From the NCBI GenBank assembly GCA_018873245.2, contig JAEMBT020000007.1, forward strand, positions 9,555,129-9,619,128: 64,000 nt of DNA, read 5' to 3'. A model generated the notes under the pieces. It worked only from the letters and a program-made list of their open reading frames with translations. It was not told where the DNA came from and ran no database searches. Positions 1 through 11,878 of the stretch are shown piece after piece (position 1 is the stretch's first letter; every line of letters starts with the position of its first letter). This DNA is from Archegozetes longisetosus (Eukaryota; Arthropoda; Arachnida; Sarcoptiformes; Trhypochthoniidae). A program made the translations under genes and the position numbers.

Positions 1-330
1 CCCTCGATTCACTGTTTTAGCTGAAATTATCTCAAAAGTGATGCGATATTGAGATCTTCGAGGCGTTGGCGAACCGATTGTGTCATCACTCCAAGTGCTC
101 GGACTCTTCACCACTGATCGCGACTGAGATTCAGACAACACATGACTTGATTCGAGATTTTGATTATTTGTTTCACTTCTGCTCACGTCGTTGTCGTTCA
201 GTTGAAGACTAAGACTCGAATCCAATCGAGTCGATAATTGATCACAATTTATGTCTTCGTCAATGAGACATGAGGATAAATATGAATCTTTGCTATTAAT
301 TGTTGATAATGTGGATGAAATGGCACTCAT
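1..330 (-). CDS. N-terminal exon of a possible PX-domain sorting nexin (SNX20/21-like), cut by the window edge
   Basis: The minus strand is open from an ATG at 330, in a good context (AACAAAATGAG), for 110 codons to the window edge without a stop. The first ~90 residues are Ser/Asp/Asn-rich and look disordered. The end reads RRSQYRITFEIISAKTVNRG, which resembles the first beta strand of the PX domain in SNX20/SNX21-type sorting nexins (pattern LxFEI.SA..V). Those proteins bind phosphoinositides on endosomal membranes. The rest of the PX domain would lie outside the window, so the family call rests on about 15 residues and is weak. That this is a real coding exon is better supported: it has a long open frame, a plausible start and a composition unlike the AT-rich flank. 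A small intron inside it is not excluded. Confidence 0.45.
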   Translation of the reverse strand, partial: MSAISSTLSTINSKDSYLSSCLIDEDINCDQLSTRLDSSLSLQLNDNDVSRSETNNQNLESSHVLSESQSRSVVKSPSTWSDDTIGSPTPRRSQYRITFEIISAKTVNRG

Positions 331-3300
331 TTTGTTATAATCACATTATATTATGATTAAAGTTGACACAAATATTATGAGAGATATGTAAACAAATGAG
401 AAATGTGTAAAACAATAGTTTTGGCGACATATCATATGATTGAGTGATTGAGCCAAAGCGCACAACACTTACTATTGGCTCAAATCAGCTGTTTGTCTAT
501 TAACGCTTTAATGCTTAGCACTTATTTACGAATACCTCATAAATACCAAATCTCTTAACTTTTTTCTCAACTCTTCACTACTAATCCAAACTATCTCTTA
601 TGAACTTAACTCAAATTAGTTTGCCTTAGCTTTAGATTAGGTTTTGTCGAATTAATGGAGACTTAATTCAGAAATAGGACACAAAACGGCTGAATGTGTT
701 ATAGTGTTTATGCCTTTAAATGGTTTAAGAGGTCTCACTTGAGAACTAGTTATCATTTTTTAGCAGTTCATCAAAATCAATACAAGTTTTAGATTAAATC
801 TTGCTCAAAATTATTACTTATAAATCATTTAATCATATTTTTACGATTTGAAACGAAAAGAAAAATAAGTTAAAAGTAGTTTAAAACTGAAAACTTGATT
901 TGTTTGAAGATAGGTTTAAAAATACTCTCAAAAACTTAATAAACTTTTAGAAACCTAATAAACTTTTAACAACCTGATAAAATTCATGTTTTGATCTCAG
1001 ATTCATTCACAGATATTTACCCTTTACTTGGATATAAATAGAAAATCAAAATCGAGATAAGTTTGAATTAAATGAGCGGCGATTTGAAACAATGAAAATT
1101 AAGGGAGTTTTCCAGACTCTTGTCATTTTAGCGGCTCGTAGACTAAAAGCAATTATTGTCTGAAGATTAAGCCTTAAACTTTTATAACTATAGTAATCAA
1201 AATGAATACCATTGAAAAAGTGATCAAATTAGTGGATATGATTGAAACGTGACCCCATATTCATGATTTGAATTTATAATTTATACCTAAATAAAGGTCA
1301 AGAGCTTTGAATGATAAGAAATCTCGCTAGTAATAATGAGAATTATGTTCAGATTATGTCCACCCTTATGATAGGCTTTTCTCGTACTTCAACTTAATTA
1401 CAACTATAGACTATCCGAACAATTGAGTCCAACTTTTAATTATTCGAAACAATTGCTAACTCAATAATTCTATACTTATTTTACTCACTATTCATGGATC
1501 AGGTTTGTTAGAAATGCATTCTTTTAGCTAGTTTACTCTTCAGTTGGGATAAATCGTGAGTCTCATGAATACGAGTGATTAGTTTGGGTCAAAGTCGAGA
1601 TTTCCTTTTATTTGACTTATTTGGTAGGAAACAGACATTAATCAATAAAGAAGTACAGTTTCTCGTAACATGAAAGAGGAATGCTTCGACTTTTGTTCAA
1701 ACAACCTCTTTTCAGATTCTTTTCTACCACTTCAAATCTGCATCAGTTAAGTATTATGAATAATGAGGCACACAATCTGGTTCTGTTTTACATTATTTGC
1801 TAACAGGCTTTGAGGAAAATCTTAAACTCAGCGATAAAACTTCATATTTGTTAAAGGCTTAAGTTGAGCAGAGAAGGATCGAAATTTATGACTAGAATCG
1901 TTAAGATGATCAATTTCTCACAACTAGTGCCCACTTGAGCGCTATCAAAAAGCAATATAACAAATTGATGATCTCATCAAAACAAACTTTTACAGTTAGA
2001 GGTTCTTAAAGAAAATATCATGATAACAGAATAGATTGGATTTGTATTGAAAATTTCAATGTTTTCATAATGCTTATGGATTTATTCAAGAAACTGTTAT
2101 ATCTTGAACAAAAAATTTGTAGTTTATCGGCACTTATGATCTTTTGTAAACTTAATCAAAAAAGTTTAGTCACTAGATGTTTGCGTCTATGATGCAAAAA
2201 CATTAAAGAAAACCATCTAATCAAGCGAACTGTTGACAAAAATTGAGCTCTTACTAAAAAACCAAAAATGCAGCAGGGTTTCGTTTTCTCAACTCATTTC
2301 GAGCAAAGCATCATACTGTTAGAGAAGCCTGAATTTAATTTATTCAGACTTTTATCATAAATGTAACAAGTTCTATAATCTGTTTAATCACATTTTTTTT
2401 CCTAATGTCAAAGGTCTCGAGTGTGATGTCTCCTGTATATTAAGAGATCGTAATAGTCCAGTTGACACGATCAGAGCAAGTTTTGCCGGAGCCACTTGAT
2501 TGTTTTTGGGTTGTTTAGCGAGTACTGCGACCACAGACTCTTGCATTTTTATTACCTTAAGTATGAACAACAAATGCTTCAGGGACATATCTCAATCCTA
2601 TAGCTACTGTTGACGATATCGTTTCGAATTTGAATAAAAACATAATAACCGGATGTAAAAACTTTAAGACTTGCTTCGTTCAGAAAGTTTTTGCGGAGAA
2701 AAGCTTTAGCTCATTTATTAGCTTGATGTAGCTGTACATTTCTGGCTATCGCTTTAGTTTATGCCAATTATTGCGAAGCGATTCGAGTTTACTACAGAGG
2801 CATTCGTTGAGCTTAAGGTCTGATCACAAGCACTGGACATATATTCACCACTTTTCCAGAACATTAGCTGAAGCCTATTGGAACAGATCTACATTTTATA
2901 TAAATTTCTACCTTATTCTTAATAATACTTTAATATACAATTCAATCAAACTAGATTCTATTGGAAAATTATAACCATTTCTTATGTTAAGATTTTGTTC
3001 CTAAACAATATGGGCCGGAATACTCACTTTCGCTATCATAACATTCAATGATTCAAAAAATCTGAACATTCTGACATCACACTGGTTTTCAATGCATTGG
3101 CATTGAATGAATTAGGTATTGCATTTGGTCTGAGCTGTTCGGTGTCTTCGAATCTTGCTAGAGATGTTTCGGCTAGAATTTTTCTCTCTTTGGTTGGATA
3201 TGGAAGTGATACTTTTTAGTATTCAATCACTAAGTTTTATTGATAGGAAAAGATAACTAATTAAGAGTTTGATTTATTAGTCCGTTGAACAGCTGATGTT

Positions 3301-3583
3301 GACTGATTGTATCTCGTAGGACCACATTTGGGTGGAATAGTTAGCACTTGAATTTACTTATTGTTAATTGAATTGAATATTACAATCGCATCATGATTGT
3401 AAAAACTATCAAACTAAACTCTAATTAATCAAACCGACTTAAATGATTAATAACGAGAATTTGTTCAATTTATGCTTTATTTATTGTAATAGTGAATGAA
3501 GTCTATGAAAAATTGAAAAGCTATATTTATAAATACGAAAAATTGTCTATATGGAAGCGAACCAATGAGAAAGTGAATAAATC
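331..3583. other. Intergenic DNA with no recognised gene
   Basis: This AT-rich stretch lies between the possible sorting-nexin start and the 3' end of BCAS2. The only open frames are about 65 codons long, with no recognisable protein, codon bias or splice context. It should hold the promoter of the minus-strand gene starting at 330 and the 3' UTR of BCAS2. On the minus strand an AATAAA-type polyadenylation hexamer is visible around 3478-3484, about 100 bases after the BCAS2 stop. No transposon ends or RNA genes were recognised. Confidence 0.5.
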
Positions 3584-4450
3584 TTAAGAAATAGGTTCAG
3601 TTTCATCCTGATTACTACGAATATCCGGGTCATCATTCTCTTTATGGGAATCATTTTGAAGAGCTTTTTGTGCCTCCAACTGTGATATTTCATATTCGAG
3701 TTGAACACAAGCTCTTTCTATCTCATAGTTTTTGCTGACAAGTGATACCCAACTGGTCTCTAAAAGCTTAGACTTTTCTCCGGCTGCCATCTGACTGGTT
3801 TTCCTCAACCAATTGACCTCTTGTATTTGTTTTTTAAGTTCTTGTAACTGCTTCTGAGCGCTTGCCATCATTTGATTCAAAATAGTGTTGTATGTCTTCC
3901 ATCCTTCGGCTCCATATTTGTTCATAAGTTCTAAATTGGCGATCCTGATGGCCTGATGTTCCAGTTGTGCCATCGAGTTATCGACACATTCGTTCCAAGA
4001 CGAAATGTCAGTCATTTTTCCAGCAGAAGGCGACGGCAGTTCGTATCTCTTCATATTCAACATATCCATCGGTTGTCTGCTTTGTAAGCGATCAAATTCG
4101 GTTCGCATCAAATCTGTCTATATTTGAAAAGAGTTTAAGTGTTGGATTGAGATTCATTTGAAAAAGTATTAATGGTTAATACTTCGAACTGTTGAAGATT
4201 GAGTGACGGCAAATTCTCCAAATAGTTTTTGGTTGCTTTATATCTTCGCGTCTCTTCTTCAACCATTTGTAACACCTTTTCATAGATAGAAATAATTAGT
4301 GCTTCACATTTTGGCGCAATCAAAAGGACTTAGACTTAAATAATTAGTTATGATTGAAATGAAAACGAAATGACTGACCGCTTCTCTGACTCCTGGTTCG
4401 TCATATCCCATATCAATATAAGGCAAAGCGTCCACTAATATATCAGACAT
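3584..4450 (-). CDS. BCAS2: Pre-mRNA-splicing factor SPF27 / BCAS2 orthologue, 3 exons
   Basis: BCAS2/SPF27 is a core subunit of the PRP19 (NineTeen) complex, which activates the spliceosome in the nucleus. Coding exons on the minus strand are 4379-4450, 4183-4275 and 3584-4117, all joined in phase 0, giving 232 residues (human about 225). The N-terminus has VDALPYIDMGYDEPGVREA, followed by VEEETRRYKATKNYL. Exon 3 carries the family hallmarks MKRYELPSPSAG, NSMAQLEHQAIRI.NLELM and WVSLVSKNYEIERACVQLE. The C-terminal half is predicted coiled coil. Exon 2 starts at GTG after AAAAG, which reproduces the human residue spacing between REA and VEEET exactly. Introns are 65 and 103 nt. The C-terminal ~20 residues are acidic and not conserved. 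The start at 4450 (GAAAATGTC) lies 1.8 kb from the divergent HERPUD start. Confidence 0.96.
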
Positions 4451-6248
4451 TTTCTTAATTTAATACTATATTTACTTCACTATCAATTCTTGTTTATAAA
4501 TAAATGCATTGAAAATGTGATTTAGACGCAAATGTTTTCGCATAAATGGTCAAGAGATGTCAGCACTGATCGCGTTTACTTTCCTCAATGAAAGTTCCAG
4601 AAGATCTTAAGACTTGTCATAATCGTAATCAAACCTTAATTTGGTATGAATTAAGAATTGTTTACAGACTTATTATCAATTTTTATCTGAGGTACTACTT
4701 CTTCTCTACTGATAGATCTCTATTTTCTGAAAGTTTGCATCTGTTTGTAATAGAGACTATGATTAAGTCAAAACAACTTCTAATTGACTAATATTCGAAT
4801 AAATGAAAACTAAATTTTCCTAATAAATCAATTTGTTTAAATGCGATTCGATTGGAAATTGGATGTTTTGCTTGAATATGAATCGATTTGACTGGATGGA
4901 AAAGTTCCCTAACGACAAAAAATAAAAGTAGTTGAACAAAACTTATGCAACTTTTAGGCAGTATTGCAAATTTTTCGACTGTATTACAATGAGTTTAATA
5001 AGACATTAAATACGTAAAATAAATTGCGATAATTAGCGGATGCTAAGACATTATATGGTAGTATAACATCAAAGCCTACTTTTTACATACGTGACGTAAG
5101 CCTAACAACGTTAATCAATATTTTATCAAACTTTCCTCGATGTTTTCAATGCCTAATTCACACATTAACCAACTTTTCCTTTACTTAACTCAAGTTTTTC
5201 TCCAACTTTAAATTCAATTTTCGCGATCAACTTGGATTCTCATTTGACTAATTATATCAATTAATTCTTAACTAAAATAGTTATTTTCGAACCCTCTATC
5301 TAATATATTGATGAATAGTTACATTGATCTCGTACAGCATAAGAACTTAAAGATAAGGGCCCCAAATTTTGTGATTTCAAACTACCGCTGCATTGAGATA
5401 AGCCCCCAGAAATGCAATCGATCCTATCTAAGCATGTATTTTTTGTTGAATAGGGTGTAAGTCATTCAAATAGTAATAATCACACGAAAGCGGACATCTC
5501 ATGTACATTAAGCACAGCCTATTTTCTTATTTGAGTACTGATTAAGCAAAAATATTTAAAGCATCGATTGCTGAATAAAACAAATTGATCTTATCTGAAT
5601 TGCTTTACTTATTTTAATTATAATACTCGACTTGAGATTTTTTTGTCATCAGAGTTAAAAATATGCTACAAGAAATATTTGTTGATTATTTGATCAAATA
5701 ATCTAAAGGTCTATTTGCAAAGAGCCAATAGCGTAAGGACACAAACATTTTAGCTGAGAGCCAATCCTACTTATGATTGAATGCATAGCAAATGTCTATA
5801 TATTGTCATTCGTATTGCATAACAAGACTATATTTTAATGTAAATAATTGTGATTTCGACTGAAGGACAAATACGTTTAATTTATTAATTTAATTGATTT
5901 AGTCGCTCTTTTTTCAAATTCAGTACTAAATTAACTTATAGAAAGTATAACTAAACTAAAAATTAGTCATCAATTAATATTGGACTTAATCAAAAGGTAT
6001 TTATTTTCCTTAAGAGACTTAATTCGTTTTGACCTTCAATTGGATTCTTGTTAATTACTAATTATTGTGTTTATAATTATATACCAAAACCACTTATCAA
6101 TATCTGAGTTCATTTTCCTGATGCTATGGACTCATATGATTAACAATACTTTCCTATTATTGAAGGCGGAAAAACAGTTATTTTATTTGAAATCTAATCA
6201 ATTGTTTTGATCATTTATTTAGGAATTCACTCAAACATTAATAGCAAA
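4451..6248. other. Intergenic region between divergent BCAS2 and HERPUD starts
   Basis: This AT-rich region separates two genes transcribed away from each other. It must contain both promoters and the 5' UTRs. No CpG-rich block, convincing TATA arrangement or additional coding exon was recognised. The short open frame at 4588-4791 has no recognisable protein features. Confidence 0.5.
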
Positions 6249-7971
6249 ATGGTTTTTATTAAATTAATAATAAAAGCTCCGAATCAGAAACTTGACGACC
6301 AAACCGTAAATTGTGATCTCGAATGGACTGTTCATACTCTTAAGTCTCATTTATCTTCTGTTTATCCCACAAAACCCGTAAGACTTGGTCCAAATATTTA
6401 ACTTTTCGTTTTTTATTACTTCATATCTTTTATTGATTACATTCTTTTATGAGACTAAATATCAAAATATTCTGATAACAATCTAATTACTTTTATTGCA
6501 ATTAATAATTGAGTTTATTTGATGAAATGATCAACTTTTAAATTAATGAGAGATTAATTTGTTTTAGTTTTCAATAGTTTTATTATTGACAATTTATTAC
6601 AGCTTTTATTCGATCTGTTTTTAAAATTAGAAACATTTATCATTGGAAAAGCTGTTGTTCTCATTGGAATAAGTGATTGAATTACAGCTTGTTTTTGACG
6701 TAGTCCTGATGTTTTAGTAATGAATGCATTCATAATAATTAATAGAGAGTCAAATATTGTGAAATGTTTGAAATAAGAAAAGCCTAAAATAAGCTCGAAG
6801 TGCGTCATTTTATCGATATTTTTTATGAATTGAACCAAAGCTATTTGGTTGAATTAAAAGATATCGTGGACCTTATCGATCAATGCATTAGTTTTTATTA
6901 AAGCTTAATTCACTGTTTTCCTCATAAGATCAGCAGAATACCTAAAATATTGATTATTCAGTTTTATTGTACGTTAGTTTAGAGCCAGTTTAATTATTTT
7001 GCTGAATTGACTTTTATATATTTATGTTTTTTATTTGGATATAGTATACATTGAAACAAACTTAAAGATCTTTTTTTTATTACTTCTTATCTGAAAAACA
7101 GCGTATTGAAGATCAGCGTCTTATCTATTCCGGACACCTATTAAAGAATGAGCAAAGTTTACGCGATGTGTTGCAGCCAACCGACGATAACTTAACATTT
7201 ACCATACATTTAGTGTGTGCTCAGCGATCAATCGATTCACCAAAACCTAATAACAACAATATGGCCTCAAATAATTCTGAAAGACTTTCAAACTCTACTA
7301 ATAATACGCCACAGTCTCAAACAAGTGATAACAATGCAAGAAATTATATCAACGAAAATGGATTTAGTTCCAACCCAATGAACCCGACGCCAAACATAGT
7401 TCAGCCATTCTTCGAGATGGGAGTCACTAACGCGGCACCAATTATTGCAACTCCAGAGCAAATGCTTCAACATATGGCACTCGTACAACAGGCATACGCC
7501 CAATACATGGCTCAATATTTCGGTCAAAATGCGTTTATGAACAATCAAATGGCAACACAAACTATTCCTACGACTGTCCCACCGATGGCCGCACAGCAGC
7601 CATTCGCGACACAACCGGTACAGCCTACTCCTCAGGTCAATGCACCACAACCACAACCACAATTACAACCCCAGCCACAGCCCCAACCACAACCACAGCC
7701 ACCACAAGTACAACGTTTGAATGCGGGACCAGGTGGTGGACCAGCAGTTGACGATGACGAAGACCCAAACAATCGTGACTGGTTGGACTGGTTCTATTGG
7801 ATGAGTCGCGCTGTCGTCTTGTTCAGCATTATTTATTTCTATTCTTCATTCAATCGCTTTTTGTTAGTTGTTGTCTTGGCAGTCATGCTATATCTCTATC
7901 AAACCAATCGGGTTAATAGAAGGCGTTTACCACCAAATAACAACAATTTGAATGTCAATCCATTAGCTGCC

Positions 7972-8006
<35 letters not shown>

Positions 8007-8238
8007 TGATGTCAATAGAGTCAACGATAGAGATGAAGATGACTTGATTGATGACGTCGGAGAAGAAACTGAGATTCTTGAAAGACCTCGTCCTCAAATC
8101 AGCACAAATGCCGCTGTATCTGATCCGAGACCTACAGAAGAAAGATTCACAGGACTACGATTCTTTTGGGTTATTGTTTCGTCACTGTTTACTTCATTAA
8201 TACCAGAAAATCCTGCAGTTCCCGTAAATCTCAACTGA
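6249..8238 (+). CDS. HERPUD1: HERPUD (Herp) ubiquitin-like ER membrane protein, 2 exons
   Basis: Herp is an unfolded-protein-response-induced ER membrane protein that scaffolds the HRD1 ER-associated degradation complex. Coding exons are 6249-6377 and 7102-8238 (phase 0), 421 residues (human HERPUD1 391). The UBL domain is residues ~1-85: LIIKAPNQK, LKSHLSSVYP, then EDQRLIYSGHLLKN just after the junction. A Pro/Gln-rich linker contains a (PQ)n run near residues 225-240. The family signature NRDWLDWFYW begins at about residue 267. It is followed by a hydrophobic hairpin (about 278-312) with the family motif IIYFYSSFNRFLLV. A poly-Asn run encoded by about 12 AAT/AAC codons (near 7972-8007) follows, and the C-terminus FFWVIVSSLFTSLIPE matches the Herp tail. 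The start ATG (GCAAAATGG) places KAPNQ at the right distance. The 724-nt intron interrupts the UBL. Confidence 0.95.
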
Positions 8239-9656
8239 AATTTGATATTTTATTACACTTTTGTTCCTTTAATTTATTTTTATTGAATAGAGAATTGTTA
8301 TAACTTTCTATTATTATGACTTAAGACGAAAATGATGTAATACCTGTTAAACTGTATACAAAACACACATATTATATTTGAATATTTATCAACTCATTCC
8401 AAAAATGATTGTGTATAGAAATCTTGTAAAATATTTGAGCTGCTTTTTTGAATCCTTAGCTAGTCTGCAATTTTGCATATAATCTAACAAAATAATTGGG
8501 ATTTTTATTATACAAAAATGCAATAGTATTTATATTACAATAAACTTAAAAATGTTACAATTGCTGCTTTAATTTCATAATTAGAAGTCAACATAATAAA
8601 TTTTGATAATCACTGTAATTGTGTTTGAATAATAACAATATTTAAACCAATTTTTTGTCATTGATTCATTTTAATATTGCGATATTATTTATTACACTTG
8701 TAAATTTAAATGAAAATTTCTTTAGACCACCCTCATAACTAGAAATAGTGTCTGAGGTGGGCTAAAACTTCAAATTTGATTGAAATAATGTTGAAATTTA
8801 GCCGGTAAAGATAACCTAATGATCTTAAGCATCTTTCATTTAATTTTTATTCATGTTTGAGTAGTTCAGGGAAAACGTGATGAATTTTTTTTAATTTACG
8901 TAAATTCAATTATCTCAAGGTTCATGGTAGAGCTTCCTTAGCTACATTGCTATCTACGGTTCTGTCTGAGATTTATCAGTAAATTTATGGCATCTTATTT
9001 TATATTGTTGACAAATTATAAATATCATTGTTTTCAAGACGTTTAATTGATAGCATTTTATTGTTCTGGAGTTGTGGGTTTAAAAACCTCTTTGGATACT
9101 GATAGTTTTGAGATCGTAGTTAAACATTTCAGCTTAGAAATGAAACTTATCATTAATTTTGCTCAATTTAAAGACAACTGTTAAAGGAAACATTCAATGA
9201 CTTGAGCGGAAAGTGATTCCAACTGATGTCAAGCTATCAATCAATACTTTCAACCGAATTAGGCATAACTCTCCTAAAGTTCAACTTATCACGACTTTCT
9301 ACTCATAATACTTAAAGACAATCATTAGTGAAATTAGGCAATAGAAGCTCTCAAACTGGATTTACAGAAATAAAATACTGAGAAATAATTAGACTTCGTA
9401 ACATTGGCTGAATAAAAATCGATTTTATTTAAATACTTTTATTTGAAACTCTTAACACTCTTGAAATGAGATAAAATATGCAAAAAATATTTGATATTTA
9501 TTTGAAACCAACTATTTTCGTCTTTTTGATGACCTACAAGAAGAAAAATTGATTCAAGTGTTGGCAAAATGAAATCGAAGAGATTAAAACTGAAACAATA
9601 TTATTGGGTAATAAAATGATAATACGAGACAAAAAAATATGGCAATTAATTAATTT
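8239..9656. other. Convergent 3' flanks of HERPUD and PTPN1
   Basis: The stop codons of HERPUD (plus) and the PTP1B orthologue (minus) face each other across 1.4 kb. A minus-strand AATAAA lies at 9497-9502, about 155 nt past the PTPN1 stop. A short imperfect hairpin surrounds 8730-8762 (CCACCCTCA pairing with TGAGGTGG). I see no coding exon. Confidence 0.5.
8539..8544 (+). terminator. Candidate polyadenylation signal of HERPUD
   Basis: This is a canonical AATAAA hexamer about 300 nt after the HERPUD stop codon. It is the first exact AATAAA on the plus strand I found downstream of the gene. Confidence 0.5.
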
Positions 9657-11878
9657 TTACAATTCGTCATTTGGCGCGATATCAGCATTGACTGAAATAT
9701 CGCCTCTTAATAAAGAACTATAAATGAAAATTCCTGTCCCAAAGAGTAAAGCAAAGCCCATCGAAATCAAACTATATTTAATTAAGTGTTTCTTAAGACG
9801 AGACCTTTCTTCCGACTCTTTTGCCTTCTTCTTGATCCGCTCGATAGTGTCTGCTGTTTTCCGACGTTTCTCTTCTCTCAAACGATTTCTCAGTTCTTGT
9901 TCTTTATTAAGTGGCGAATCAGCCTTTGAATTGTTAGAATTGTTCGTTAGCTCAGTATGATTGGCCTTATCTTCAGATGAGATCATGTCTTGTGGGACGG
10001 ATGAGACTGAGTCTGGTTTGGTTGGCTTAGTGTCAGGTTCTGGCGATGTTGAAGATTGTGAAGTAGTACTGAGAGAACGCCTCGAACGCAATGGCAATGG
10101 AGGCAAAGTTGAATACAACTCAACATCATTATTATCTAATACATTGTCATCGTTATTGTCTATTATATTGTCTCCAATATGAGAAACGAAGTTATTCTCA
10201 GTATTGAAATCTTCTTCATTAATACCCATTGATCGTTGAATCTTTGGTGAATGCGGTTTACATTTGTTATGGTTATTATTTGCACTTAAAGGCACTTCAA
10301 TACGATTTTGCAGACTCAACATTTTTGAGCCTTCAATAATCGCCAAGTAACTAAAACGAAGCTGTTCCGCAGTTTGTATTAAACCCATTCGATAACGTCT
10401 CATATCAAGTAATACATCGATAACATTAACAGCATCTGTACTGCCGAACATTTCGATCTATTGGATTGAATAAGAGTGAAAATGAATGAGATTCAAGTAA
10501 TATTTAAGTGATGCTATGAAATAGATAGAAAATAAACTAAACAAATACCATAATAAGGCATGAGTCAACCAAACAAAATGTCCCAGACCTAGAAATGGAA
10601 AAGCATTTGTCATCAGAATAATAACTAGTACGTTTCAAGCCCTTCTAACTGACCTCCCGATTCCGGCACTACAATGAATGACCGGGGGTCCAAATTCGTT
10701 GAGTTCTAGTGCTCCCGATTGACGGACCGCTTGTAAGTAATCAAGAAATGAAGCCGGACTTTCTGGCAAACCGAAGTCAGGCCATGAGGTGTAATGATAA
10801 TGAAGCACTTCTCGAGATTGTTGACTCTATTGATTGGGAAATTAGTTAACGAAAATGAGAAAATAACAAATTCTATCGAACTAACCTCAATGTCTATAAG
10901 TAAAAATTTTCTAAAAATGTAATGTTGAAGCTTAGTCTCAGAAATAAATTCGACTTTTAAGTTAACGTCAGTGAAAGTAAGTTCATCGCAGTCTTCGTTG
11001 TGTTTGCCATTAGGCCAGTATTGATGGCATTTGATTTGTCCTCTTTCTACTAATCGATTCAACATTAGTATTGCTTTTGTCTTCTGTTCCCAAACCATTA
11101 GCCAAAAGTGTCCAGTCGTTATGGCAAGAGGTCCCTAAACAGAACAATTCAGAGATTTAGTAATCAATCAACGGATGATTGAGAAATTCATTTTTGAGAC
11201 CTGTGTCAGAATATATTCACGTCCCGCCGGCTCCACTTTTATAAGACTCGCGTTTATGTATTTGTTTTCACATCTCGACAACACTATACGACTCCAGTCG
11301 TCTGTCAATTCAATAAAACATTCATTAATTCATATAACCTTTCAATTAGTTAATTGTAATTACAAGGCGTCACGTCTTTGTAACGGTTTAGTGCTTTGTT
11401 CTCATTCTTTCGCGACTCTTTGTTAGAAAACTTCTCATTCGTTGACTCCAAACGTATTTTCTATAATAAAAACAAGAGAGAAACAGATGAAAACAAGAGA
11501 AAAATGGATGAAAACAAGAGAAAGACAGATGAAAAGAATGGGTCAAAAGGATGTACAGTCGACTCTCTCTATAGTGAAGTAAGATATAGTTGGCCACGAG
11601 TTATAATATAGACTTTTGGGAAAAATTGATTTGGATGGTGGACGAAACACACTATACCCGATATAGCAAACTGCCGCTATAATCAACTCATTTCTAGTAC
11701 ATTAGGCTGTTCATTATAGAGAGAGACAACTGTAACGAAGAGAAAGGGATAGAAACAAGCAAAGGTATAGAGCGGACAATAAATAATCAATCAAATTGGG
11801 CCAAAAATGGTAAATAAAGACCTGATAGATTTGATTCCATTTATTATTTCTATCGTAATCTTCAAATTCTGCCTCCAT
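9657..11878 (-). CDS. PTPN1: Non-receptor protein tyrosine phosphatase, PTP1B/PTPN1-PTPN2 orthologue (Drosophila Ptp61F type), 7 exons
   Basis: This cytosol-facing, ER-anchored tyrosine phosphatase would dephosphorylate receptor kinases and JAK/STAT components. Minus-strand exons are 11822-11878, 11364-11460, 11201-11301, 10886-11134, 10654-10826, 10549-10588 and 9657-10457. All junctions keep frame, giving 505 residues. Motifs are RYKDVTPYDWSRI (phosphotyrosine-recognition loop region), [36 protein letters not shown] (WPD acid near residue 185), [10 protein letters not shown] (catalytic Cys near 220) and [15 protein letters not shown] (Q loop). These spacings match PTP1B (D181, C215). The C-terminal third is Ser/Asn-rich, then a Lys/Arg/Glu-rich helix and a single hydrophobic tail segment ([21 protein letters not shown]), as in tail-anchored PTP1B. 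The protein ends in NDEL. Introns are 60-520 nt. The start (CCAAAATGGAGG) aligns with the PTP1B N-terminus. Confidence 0.95.
11469..11553. repeat. 21-bp tandem repeat inside PTPN1 intron 1
   Basis: There are three near-identical 21-bp units at 11469-11489, 11490-11510 and 11511-11531, each starting AAAACAAGAGA and ending GATG, and a degraded 22-bp fourth unit to 11553. The array begins about 9 bp from the exon 2 acceptor of the minus-strand phosphatase gene, so it occupies the region where that intron's branch point and polypyrimidine tract (minus strand) should lie. The open frames over it are repeat artefacts. Confidence 0.8.
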
